Positions 1 through 6,524 of a DNA stretch of 7,945 bases are shown piece by piece. The DNA comes from an uncultured Clostridium sp. Its GTDB lineage: Bacteria > Bacillota_A > Clostridia > TANB77 > CAG-508. Under the pieces are notes generated by a model. It was given only the letters and a program-made list of their open reading frames with translations, was not told the DNA's origin and searched no databases. A program made the position numbers and the translations under genes. How positions within the stretch are numbered: position 1 is the first letter of the stretch; each line of letters starts with the position of its first letter. Location of the stretch: the NCBI GenBank assembly GCA_905200315.1, contig CAJKKA010000073.1, positions 1 through 7,945 of the forward strand, in the 5' to 3' direction.

Positions 1-59
1 CTCTTCATAAAAGTAGAAAAAGACAGGTGATCTAAGTTCATGTTTGAAATTTCTTCCAC
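1..59 (-). CDS. 5' end of an unidentified gene, truncated by the left edge
   Basis: Nineteen codons and two bases are visible, reading M(GTG)-E-E-I-S-N-M-N-L-D-H-L-S-F-S-T-F-M-K before the window ends. The start is supported by a near-perfect Shine-Dalgarno sequence GAGGAGG at 67-73, separated from the GTG at 57-59 by seven bases. The frame stays open to the edge. The visible residues are too few to assign a family, and I see no signal peptide or motif in them. An ATG seven codons in is an alternative start but has no ribosome site of its own. The gene is divergent from the small plus-strand gene at 273, so the 213-base gap between them should hold both promoters. Existence of the gene is likely; its function is unknown. 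Confidence 0.6.
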   Translation of the reverse strand, partial: MEEISNMNLDHLSFSTFMK

Positions 60-66
60 AGTATTT

Positions 67-73
67 CCTCCTC
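67..73 (-). promoter_or_regulatory. Shine-Dalgarno site for the left-edge gene
   Basis: On the minus strand this reads GAGGAGG, seven bases before a GTG codon that opens a frame running off the left edge. It is the main evidence that a gene starts here and that GTG is its start. Confidence 0.65.
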
Positions 74-194
74 AATATTTTGTATATTCTCATATATAAT
101 AACATACTTTTAAATTATATTCGACCCGTAGATTACAAAATTCTAGTTTAATCCCTCTTTTTAGACATTCAGAAATATTTACCATTACTTACCT

Positions 195-223
195 TTGATT
201 TTTGAAAATATTTGAGCTATTAT
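195..223 (+). promoter_or_regulatory. Candidate sigma-A promoter for the 128-residue protein gene
   Basis: TTGATT at 195-200 and TATTAT at 218-223 are separated by exactly 17 bases, matching the -35 consensus at 4 of 6 positions and the -10 at 5 of 6. Transcription would begin near 230, about 43 bases before the ATG at 273. The surrounding sequence is very AT-rich, so chance matches are common and the call is tentative. Confidence 0.35.
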
Positions 224-272
224 TTAATCAAAGTCATATTTTATATATTATGCACATCAAGGGGGAATATAG

Positions 273-659
273 ATGAAAAGATTATGTACTAATTGCAAGA
301 GAGAAAATGAATATATAATATCAGAAACTTCATCTAGTTATGTTTATTGTGAAGATTGTGGAAATATGAAAGAAATTGCATTAAAACAAGATCTATTTGA
401 CTCAATTTTAAAATCTATGGATACATATTTCAAACATACTAAAGTGAAATCAATATACGATTTAAAAGTAAATGTAAAACTTAAAGATGGATTTTTAGTA
501 GAAGAAATAAACGGGAATATATTAAAGAAAAAACCTTGTCCTTTTACACTTTCAAAAAAGGATGAATATTTTTTCAAAAATACAGTGGATTATTTAATAG
601 AAGATGACTTACATATTAGTAGTTCAGAAATAGAATTACATATCGAATTTATCAATTAA
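273..659 (+). CDS. Hypothetical 128-residue protein with N-terminal zinc-ribbon-like motif
   Basis: I do not recognise a family. The first 30 residues carry two CxxC knuckles (C5-x2-C8 and C26-x2-C29, 17 residues between them), the usual layout of a small zinc ribbon that may bind nucleic acid or protein. The remaining ~95 residues are soluble, rich in Lys, Glu and Asp, with alternating predicted helix and strand and one more Cys (C89). There is no signal peptide or membrane segment, so the product is probably cytoplasmic. The ATG at 273 is preceded by AAGGGGG at 259-265, a good ribosome site seven bases upstream. It is the only plus-strand gene in the window, has a candidate promoter upstream and an intrinsic terminator just downstream, and so is probably transcribed alone. 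Base composition resembles its neighbours. It is likely a real gene; its role is unknown. Confidence 0.8.
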   Translation: MKRLCTNCKRENEYIISETSSSYVYCEDCGNMKEIALKQDLFDSILKSMDTYFKHTKVKSIYDLKVNVKLKDGFLVEEINGNILKKKPCPFTLSKKDEYFFKNTVDYLIEDDLHISSSEIELHIEFIN

Positions 660-672
660 ATCAATTATCAGT

Positions 673-710
673 AAAAGGGCTATCGCAATTTTTCTTGTGA
701 TAACCCTTTT
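673..710 (+). terminator. Intrinsic terminator after the zinc-ribbon-like gene
   Basis: The left arm at 673-688 pairs with the right arm at 695-710 around a six-base loop. There is a seven-pair outer helix (AAAAGGG with CCCTTTT), one C/A mismatch, and an eight-pair inner helix that includes a G-U pair. The stem starts 13 bases after the stop codon and its 3' side ends in TTTT followed by the T-rich ATTCATTTTC. On the minus strand the hairpin also forms with a short U run inside the stem, so it may weakly serve the convergent ydcF-like gene as well. Confidence 0.8.
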
Positions 711-798
711 ATTCATTTTCTATGTATAAATTGATTCTAATCTATTGTAATTTATAATTACTGTATTTTTATTTAATCTATTTAACATATTTTTATCT

Positions 799-1548
799 TT
801 AACAATTAAAAATTATATTACATATTAATGCAAAAAACTCTCTAGTATAATTTAGTATAAACAAGGCCCCATTTGAGCTTGATGTATAAAATGTAGTATT
901 TGCATATCCTACTCTCTTAGATATTATCTTACTTCTCAGCGTGTGAAAGTCAGTTGTTATAACTTTTACATTTAAATTTTCTATTTTATTATGTGAATCG
1001 CCTTCTATTATTTTTTTAGAAAAACAAAAATTTTCTTTTGTTGTTCTTGACTTATCTTCCATAATAATATTTTTTTCGTCTATTCCCTTAGATAGTAAAT
1101 AACTTTTCATTGCAGAAGCTTCACTTATATTTTCACCTCTACCTTGTCCTCCCGATACTATTATCTTTGGATTATCATGCGTTAAATACAAATATTCTAC
1201 ACAGCTATCTAGTCTTTCTTTAAGACTCTGGCTTATTTTATTTTTATTTACTAGTGCGCCTAAAACTATTATATAATCACACTTTGTATCTAAGTCGTGT
1301 TTTGGATATAAAACCATTATAGATTCTACTAAGATAAATATTATCAAGACACAACAAATCACTCCCTTTACAATTTTGTATAGTGTACATTTTTTATTTA
1401 AATATTTTTTTATAAAGTGATATATAAAACATAGTAATCCCAAAATTAAAAACAAATACTTAAACATTAAAAGGGACATGAAATTTATTATTATAAAATA
1501 AAAAATAAAAAGAGAACCTACTATTAAATCTATATTTCTTTTTAACAT
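799..1548 (-). CDS. Membrane-anchored DUF218 (YdcF/SanA/ElyC-like) family protein
   Basis: The 249-residue product has hydrophobic segments at about 8-28, 30-46 and 58-80, then a DUF218 domain from about 90 to 240. Family hallmarks are visible: DYIIVLGA (91-98), a conserved Arg at 112, IIVSGGQGRGE (129-139), SEA (142-144), EDKSRTTKEN (164-173), TTDFHTLRS (198-206) and the closing YTREFFA (234-240). Known members include E. coli SanA, YdcF and ElyC. SanA and ElyC are tied to envelope integrity and, for ElyC, to peptidoglycan or lipid-carrier metabolism, but no general biochemical activity is settled. The gene begins 33 bases after the cls stop and is probably co-transcribed with it. Its nearest Shine-Dalgarno site (AAAGGA, 1568-1573) is 19 bases from the ATG, unusually far. 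An in-frame TGA at 1576-1578, with no other start codon after it, supports ATG 1548 as the earliest possible start. Confidence 0.85.
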   Translation of the reverse strand: MLKRNIDLIVGSLFIFYFIIINFMSLLMFKYLFLILGLLCFIYHFIKKYLNKKCTLYKIVKGVICCVLIIFILVESIMVLYPKHDLDTKCDYIIVLGALVNKNKISQSLKERLDSCVEYLYLTHDNPKIIVSGGQGRGENISEASAMKSYLLSKGIDEKNIIMEDKSRTTKENFCFSKKIIEGDSHNKIENLNVKVITTDFHTLRSKIISKRVGYANTTFYTSSSNGALFILNYTREFFALICNIIFNC

Positions 1549-1567
1549 ATTGTAATTTTTTAGTTTA

Positions 1568-1573
1568 TCCTTT
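1568..1573 (-). promoter_or_regulatory. Distant Shine-Dalgarno site for the DUF218 gene
   Basis: On the minus strand this reads AAAGGA, the only purine-rich match upstream of the ATG at 1546-1548. The spacer is 19 bases, against the usual 5-10, so initiation may be weak or may depend on translation of the upstream cls gene ending at 1582. Confidence 0.4.
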
Positions 1574-1581
1574 CTTCAATT

Positions 1582-3111
1582 TTATAAAAGTGGTGCAAAC
1601 ATTCTTATTATCAATCTCAAAACTTTTCTTATACTACTTGTATTTTTACATTCCTCCATTGTGACTTTATGGCATCTTTTTAGAGTTTCTAAATAATCGT
1701 CTTTCATGGATTTTATGCTATCTGTTTTATAAAGCCATACACCACATTCATAGTGAAGATAAAGGCTTCTAAAATCAAGATTTATACTTCCAACTACTCC
1801 ATATTCATCATCAACTACAAATGTCTTAGCATGCATAAATCCTGGTGTAAATTCATAGATTTCTATTCCATCTTTAATAAAAGATTCATAATATGATTTT
1901 GTGACAGCGTGGACAAACTTTTTATCTGGGATATAAGGCGTTACAATTTTTATATCCACACCAGATTTTGCAGCAATTTTTAATGCTGTAGCCATTTCAT
2001 TATCGATTATAAGATATGGAGTATTTATATAAATATAGTCTTTTGCTTTATTTATCAAATTAAGATATACTGTTTCACCAATCGGTTCATTTATAAGAGG
2101 ACTATCATCAAATGGTTGAACATATCCTTTTGAATTATAATACTTATTTTTAGATGGTTTAAACTTAATATAATCTTCTTCTTTATTGTCTATATAATCC
2201 CACATAGATAAAAACATCACAGTCAAATTCCATACAGCATCGCCTTTTAGCATAATGCCTGCATCTTTCCAATATCCGTGTTTTTCATATTCATTTATAT
2301 ATTCATCAGCTAAGTTTATGCCACCAGTAAAACCTACATCTCCATCTATAACTACTATTTTTCTATGATCTCTATTGTTAAGTCTTCTTGTAAAAAACGG
2401 CTTTATAGGATTAAAAACTCTACATTTTATTCCTTTTGCTTCTAAAGTATTCTTATAATTATGCGGAAGTGTTACTATGCATCCCACATCATCGTAAATA
2501 AGTCTTACATCTACACCTTGTTTTGCTTTTTCTTCTAAAATTTCTAATATAGAATTAAACATTTTTCCTTCTTGTATAATAAAATACTCTAAAAATATAA
2601 ATTTCTCTGCTTTTTTTAATTCTCTCAAAAGTGCTTCAAATTTTTCTTCACCAATTTTAAAATAAGTTGTTTCTGTATTATTATAAACTGGACATTTTGC
2701 ATAATTTAAAATATATTCACTTTGATTTTTAGCGTATATACTTTTATCTCCAATTTTTTTTATTATCTCATCGTCTTGCTTTAGAGCGTTTGTCATCTCT
2801 ATATTTTGTATAACCATCTTTAGTTTTTCCCTTGTACTAAGCTTATTTCCTCCATACAAAAGGTAAAAAAGACCTCCAAATATCGGAAAAATCATAACTG
2901 GCACAATCCATGCTATCTTATAACTTGGATTGCTTTTGTTATTTATAATTATAAAAACTATAATAATACTAAGCGTTAGAGAAGCTAAATAAAAATCAAA
3001 GAAACTTTCACTGTATTTTAATAAGAAGAATGATATAACCCCTATCTGCAATATAAATGAGCTTACTAAAAGTATTACCCTTTGTACAACCCTTTTTAAT
3101 AAAACATTCAT
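1582..3111 (-). CDS. cls: Cardiolipin synthase (phospholipase D superfamily)
   Basis: The 509-residue protein matches the usual length of bacterial cardiolipin synthases, which join two phosphatidylglycerol molecules to make cardiolipin and glycerol at the inner face of the membrane. The N-terminus has hydrophobic segments at about 8-31 and 41-57. A PLD-type N-terminal membrane region follows at about 62-87 with the characteristic W-I-V-P and Y-L-L-Y-G-G-N-K signatures. Two HxKxxxxD catalytic motifs are intact: H249/K251/D256, followed by the GG-INLADEY signature, and H427/K429/D434, followed by GSINLDFRS. Both motifs are needed for the phosphatidyl-enzyme mechanism, so the enzyme should be active. 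The ATG at 3111 has AAAGGAG (3119-3125) seven bases upstream. A minor-cardiolipin-type or other PLD transferase is possible, but domain order and length favour Cls. It leads a likely two-gene unit with the DUF218 gene and is separated from gatB by a terminator. Confidence 0.94.
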   Translation of the reverse strand: MNVLLKRVVQRVILLVSSFILQIGVISFFLLKYSESFFDFYLASLTLSIIIVFIIINNKSNPSYKIAWIVPVMIFPIFGGLFYLLYGGNKLSTREKLKMVIQNIEMTNALKQDDEIIKKIGDKSIYAKNQSEYILNYAKCPVYNNTETTYFKIGEEKFEALLRELKKAEKFIFLEYFIIQEGKMFNSILEILEEKAKQGVDVRLIYDDVGCIVTLPHNYKNTLEAKGIKCRVFNPIKPFFTRRLNNRDHRKIVVIDGDVGFTGGINLADEYINEYEKHGYWKDAGIMLKGDAVWNLTVMFLSMWDYIDNKEEDYIKFKPSKNKYYNSKGYVQPFDDSPLINEPIGETVYLNLINKAKDYIYINTPYLIIDNEMATALKIAAKSGVDIKIVTPYIPDKKFVHAVTKSYYESFIKDGIEIYEFTPGFMHAKTFVVDDEYGVVGSINLDFRSLYLHYECGVWLYKTDSIKSMKDDYLETLKRCHKVTMEECKNTSSIRKVLRLIIRMFAPLL

Positions 3112-3231
3112 GATTTAACTCCTTTAAATATATTAACCCTATACTCCCTAATTTTAACAAATTCTACATATATTATATTATGAAATTTATACTTTTTATT
3201 TAATACTAATAAATTATTTTTAAATTTTAAA

Positions 3232-3268
3232 AGAACCACTACATATCAATTATATACATAGTGGTTCT
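3232..3268 (-). terminator. Intrinsic terminator of the aspS-gatCAB operon
   Basis: Ten perfectly paired bases (AGAACCACTA at 3232-3241 with TAGTGGTTCT at 3259-3268) enclose a 17-base AT-rich loop. Reading on the minus strand, the stem starts 14 bases after the gatB stop and is followed by TTTTAAAATTT. It closes the translation operon and separates it from cls. Confidence 0.85.
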
Positions 3269-3282
3269 CTAAAATCAATTTT

Positions 3283-4725
3283 CTATACTAAAATTGCTAA
3301 TTTATCATCTATCATCTTTTTAGCGATTTGTGGATTTGCTTGACCTTTTGAAGCTTTCATAACTTGTCCCATTAGATAACCTGCAGCTTGTTTTTTACCA
3401 GCTTTAAAGTCTTCTATTGATTGTGGATTATTTTTAAGTACTTCATCGACTAATTTTTCAAGTTCATCACTTGAACTTATTTGAGCAAGTCCTTTTTCTT
3501 CTATTATAACGTCTGGTGACTTATTAGTATCAAACATTTCTGCAAATACTTCTTTACCAGCAGTTTTACTTATTTTGCCTTCATCTATAACTTGTATTAA
3601 ATGAGCTAAATTTTTAGGATCCATAGTTATATCTTCTGGTTCTAATCCTTTTTTATTTAATAATCTAAGCATATCTCCTAATATGTAGTTGTCTACAACT
3701 TTAGGATCTACACCAAGTGCAACTGTATCTTCATAGAAATGTGCTAGAGTTTTGTTTGCAATTATTATAGATGCATCTTTTTGAGGTATTTTATAATCTC
3801 TAACAAATCTTTGTCTTTTCTCTGCTGGCATTTCTGGAAGATTAGCTCTTGTTTCATCTACAAATTCTTGTTGTATTATAATAGGTGTTAAATCTGGTTC
3901 TGGGAAATATCTGTAGTCATGAGCTTCTTCTTTTGAACGCATTGGTAAAGTTTTAGCTTTTGCAGCATCCCATCTTCTTGTTTCTTGTTTTATTTTATAT
4001 TCTTCACCGTATTGATATAATTCTCTTTGTCTTTTTTCTTCTCTTTCTAGAGCTTTTTGAACTTCTCTAAATGAGTTTATATTTTTTATTTCGACTTTTG
4101 TTCCGTATTCTTCTTGTCCAACAGGTCTTATAGATATATTGGCGTCACATCTTATTGAACCTTGTTCCATACGACAGTCAGATACTTCAGCATATTCAAG
4201 TATACCTTTTAATTGTCTCATAAACTCTGCAGCTTCTGCAGGAGAACGTAAATCTGGTTCTGTAACTATTTCTATTAGTGGCACACCACATCTGTTGTAG
4301 TCTATTAATGAATATGGTTCATCTTCTAAATGCACAAGTTTACCTGCATCTTCTTCTATATGTATTCTATTTATTCTTACTTTAACTTCTTTTCCTTCAA
4401 AATCAAATTTAACTAATCCTTCACCACACATTGGTATATCGTATTGTGATGTTTGGAAGTTTTTTGTTAAGTCAGGATAGAAGTAGTTTTTTCTGTCCAT
4501 TTTATTGTAATTATTTATCTTACAACCAAGAGCAGTTCCTGCTTTTACTGCAAGTTTTATAACATCTTCATTTAATACTGGTAAAGTCCCTGGAATACCT
4601 AGACATATTGGACAAGTATTTTCATTAGGTTTTTTACCAAATTCTGTAGAACAGCTACAGAATATCTTTGTTTTTGTTTTTAATTCAGCATGTATTTCAA
4701 GCCCTATGACTGTTTCATATACCAT
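3283..4725 (-). CDS. gatB: Asp-tRNA(Asn)/Glu-tRNA(Gln) amidotransferase subunit B
   Basis: GatB is the kinase and tRNA-binding subunit of GatCAB. It phosphorylates the side-chain carboxylate of misacylated Asp-tRNA(Asn) or Glu-tRNA(Gln), which is then amidated with ammonia from GatA. The 480 residues are full length. The N-terminal active-site signature GLEIHAEL is at 8-15, and the four zinc cysteines are in FCSC (C23, C25) and TCPIC (C38, C41). Other family blocks are MDRKNYFYPDL (76-86), IHIEEDAGKL (121-130), PLIEIVTEPD (149-158), RCDANIS (192-198) and EIKNINSF (212-219). The helical domain follows, and the YqeY-like tRNA-contacting tail occupies about 415-478. The ATG at 4725 is preceded by AGAGAGGTG (4732-4740), which sits inside the end of gatA; only three bases separate the two genes, so translation is probably coupled. 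Last gene of the operon. Confidence 0.98.
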   Translation of the reverse strand: MVYETVIGLEIHAELKTKTKIFCSCSTEFGKKPNENTCPICLGIPGTLPVLNEDVIKLAVKAGTALGCKINNYNKMDRKNYFYPDLTKNFQTSQYDIPMCGEGLVKFDFEGKEVKVRINRIHIEEDAGKLVHLEDEPYSLIDYNRCGVPLIEIVTEPDLRSPAEAAEFMRQLKGILEYAEVSDCRMEQGSIRCDANISIRPVGQEEYGTKVEIKNINSFREVQKALEREEKRQRELYQYGEEYKIKQETRRWDAAKAKTLPMRSKEEAHDYRYFPEPDLTPIIIQQEFVDETRANLPEMPAEKRQRFVRDYKIPQKDASIIIANKTLAHFYEDTVALGVDPKVVDNYILGDMLRLLNKKGLEPEDITMDPKNLAHLIQVIDEGKISKTAGKEVFAEMFDTNKSPDVIIEEKGLAQISSSDELEKLVDEVLKNNPQSIEDFKAGKKQAAGYLMGQVMKASKGQANPQIAKKMIDDKLAILV

Positions 4726-4728
4726 AAT

Positions 4729-6177
4729 CTACACCTCTCTATCAAATTGTAGTGCTAATTTCTTTTCAAGTTGATAAGCTACTTTATATATCTTATCTTC
4801 ACTAAATGTATCTCCTATTAATTGGATACCTACTGGAAGTCCTTCTTTGCTCTTTCCTCCTGGCATTGATAATGCTGGAACTGTAGCTAAGTTTATATTT
4901 ATTGTATAAATATCAGCTAAGTACATTGCAGTTGGATCTTCACATCTTTCACCTATTTTAAATGGAAGTATTGGAGATACTGGTCCAAGTATTATATCGT
5001 ATTTTTTGAAAGCTTCTTTAAATTCATCTTTTAATTTTGTTCTGAATTTTTGAGCTTTGTTGTAATAAGCATCATAGTAACCTGATGATAATGCATAAGT
5101 ACCAAGCATTATTCTTCTTTTTACCTCTTTTCCAAATCCTTCACTTCTACTTTTTTCTATCATATCATCTACTGATGTGTAGTCTTTTGCTCTATATCCG
5201 TAGCTTACTGAGTTGAATCTCGCTAAGTTTGAACTAGCTTCAGCAGAAGATATTATGTAGTATGGAGCAAGTCCATCTTTAGTTGATGGTAGTGAAAATT
5301 CTTCAACTTCACAACCTAATTCTTTTAAAGCTTCTAAATCTTTAAGTACTATATCTTTTATTTCAGGATCTAGTCCTTTTTCTTCAATAAATTCTTTTGG
5401 TATACCTATTTTCATACCAGATATATCTTGACCTAATTCTTTTGTATAATCTACTTTTTCAAGTCCTTTTTTTGTAGTACAGTCTAAGTCATCTTCGCCT
5501 GCTATTATATTTAATAAATAAGCATTATCTTCTACATTCATAGAAAATGGTCCTATTTGATCAAGTGAAGAACCAAATGCTACAAGTCCAAATCTAGATA
5601 CTAAGCCATAAGTTGGTTTCATACCTACAATACCGCAAAATGATGCTGGTTGTCTTATTGAACCACCGGTGTCAGAACCTAGTGCTAGTGGAACCATTTC
5701 AGACCCAACAGCAGCTGCTGAACCACCAGAAGACCCCCCTGGTACTCTAGTTATATCTATTGGGTTTTTAGTAACTTTCATAGCTGAATTTTCTGTTGAA
5801 GAACCCATTGCAAATTCATCTAAGTTTGTCTTTCCTATAAGTATTGCATCTTCAGCTTGTAATTTTTTGATTACAGTTGCATCGTATGGTGGAACAAAAT
5901 CTTCTAACATTTTTGATGCACAAGTTGTTCTTACACCATGTGTACATATATTATCTTTTATAGCTATTGGTATACCAGCAAGGCGTCCTAATTTTTCACC
6001 TTTAGCTACTTTTTCATCTATTTCTTTTGCTTTTTGTAGTGCTTCATCTGTTTTAAGTAATAAGAAAGCATCTATTTTATCTTCTTTTTTATTTATTGTA
6101 TCTACATATGATTTAACTACATCATAGCTTTTTACTTCACCAGATTTTATCTTAGCTACTAATTCTTTTATACTCAT
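4729..6177 (-). CDS. gatA: Asp-tRNA(Asn)/Glu-tRNA(Gln) amidotransferase subunit A (glutaminase)
   Basis: GatA releases ammonia from glutamine and channels it to GatB. The 482 residues fit the family, and the amidase-signature catalytic set is intact: K74 in PIAIKDN, S149 in the GGSSGGSAAAV block (147-157), and the nucleophile S173 in GSDTGGSIR (167-175). The spacing K74-S149-S173 equals that of characterised GatA enzymes (Lys79-Ser154-Ser178 in Staphylococcus aureus). The neighbouring RQPASFCGIVGMKPTYG block is also present. Association with gatC and gatB, rather than a lone gene, makes a stand-alone amidase very unlikely. The ATG at 6177 has a perfect AGGAGG-type ribosome site (AGGAGGA, 6185-6191) seven bases upstream that overlaps the gatC stop codon. 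Confidence 0.98.
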   Translation of the reverse strand: MSIKELVAKIKSGEVKSYDVVKSYVDTINKKEDKIDAFLLLKTDEALQKAKEIDEKVAKGEKLGRLAGIPIAIKDNICTHGVRTTCASKMLEDFVPPYDATVIKKLQAEDAILIGKTNLDEFAMGSSTENSAMKVTKNPIDITRVPGGSSGGSAAAVGSEMVPLALGSDTGGSIRQPASFCGIVGMKPTYGLVSRFGLVAFGSSLDQIGPFSMNVEDNAYLLNIIAGEDDLDCTTKKGLEKVDYTKELGQDISGMKIGIPKEFIEEKGLDPEIKDIVLKDLEALKELGCEVEEFSLPSTKDGLAPYYIISSAEASSNLARFNSVSYGYRAKDYTSVDDMIEKSRSEGFGKEVKRRIMLGTYALSSGYYDAYYNKAQKFRTKLKDEFKEAFKKYDIILGPVSPILPFKIGERCEDPTAMYLADIYTININLATVPALSMPGGKSKEGLPVGIQLIGDTFSEDKIYKVAYQLEKKLALQFDREV

Positions 6178-6189
6178 TAAAACGTCCTC

Positions 6190-6465
6190 CTATTCAATGA
6201 TTTTTGGCACTTCTATTGCAGTGTCTCTCATTGTCTTTACATTTCTAAATAAGTCTTCTATTTCACATTTTTTAGGAATGTCTTTTCTAGTTACTGAAAC
6301 TGTTGGTCTTTTTTCTACAACATCGTCTAAGTCTAAAGCATCTAGTGTTTTAAATTGTTCTAATATATTTTCAAATTCTTTTGCAAATTTTTCAGCTTCA
6401 TCTTCTTCAAAATGTAGCTTAGCTAATTGTGCGATGTATTTAACTTCATCTTTACTAATTGCCAT
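6190..6465 (-). CDS. gatC: Asp-tRNA(Asn)/Glu-tRNA(Gln) amidotransferase subunit C
   Basis: GatC is the small structural subunit that wraps around the GatA-GatB interface and stabilises the complex. The 91-residue length is typical. The N-terminal helical region (V8-K9-Y10-I11-A12-x-L-A-K-L, then a helix to about 41) and the C-terminal ending IEVPKIIE (84-91) match the family pattern of a helical hairpin followed by an extended tail ending in VPKVIE. The stretch RKDIPKK at 60-66 corresponds to the family's linker. The ATG at 6465 has AAAGGAG (6474-6480) eight bases upstream. It follows aspS by 59 bases with no hairpin between them, and its stop codon lies within the ribosome site of gatA. Confidence 0.96.
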   Translation of the reverse strand: MAISKDEVKYIAQLAKLHFEEDEAEKFAKEFENILEQFKTLDALDLDDVVEKRPTVSVTRKDIPKKCEIEDLFRNVKTMRDTAIEVPKIIE

Positions 6466-6524
6466 AATATCTTCTCCTTTTTATTTGGATTTTGAATAAG
6501 TTTTATATTTTACCATAATTTATT

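Noticed and set aside
235..243. CATATTTTA upstream of the 128-residue protein gene matches the CATANNNTA -10 pattern of the sporulation sigma factors E and K.
   Set aside because: I found no matching -35 element at the expected spacing, and the pattern is weak in AT-rich DNA.
344..577. Minus-strand open frame of 77 codons opposite the zinc-ribbon-like gene.
   Set aside because: It is a Phe/Ser-rich shadow; the plus-strand frame has the ribosome site, paired CxxC motifs and a terminator.
747..761. Palindrome GTAATT-TAT-AATTAC followed by a T-rich stretch on the plus strand, considered as a second terminator.
   Set aside because: It has only six pairs, with a single G-C pair and a three-base loop; too weak, and expected by chance in sequence this AT-rich.
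3172..3177. Minus-strand TATAAT upstream of cls, considered as its -10 promoter element.
   Set aside because: No recognisable -35 hexamer lies 16-18 bases upstream, and TATAAT-like strings are common in this AT-rich gap. A promoter for cls must lie in 3126-3231, but I cannot place it.
5669..6127. Long plus-strand open frame of 152 codons within gatA.
   Set aside because: It is a Ser/Ala/Pro-rich antisense shadow of the conserved amidase-signature region and has no independent support.
6197..6499. Plus-strand open frame of 100 codons opposite gatC.
   Set aside because: It is antisense to a full-length, well-recognised gatC and has low-complexity Ser-rich composition.
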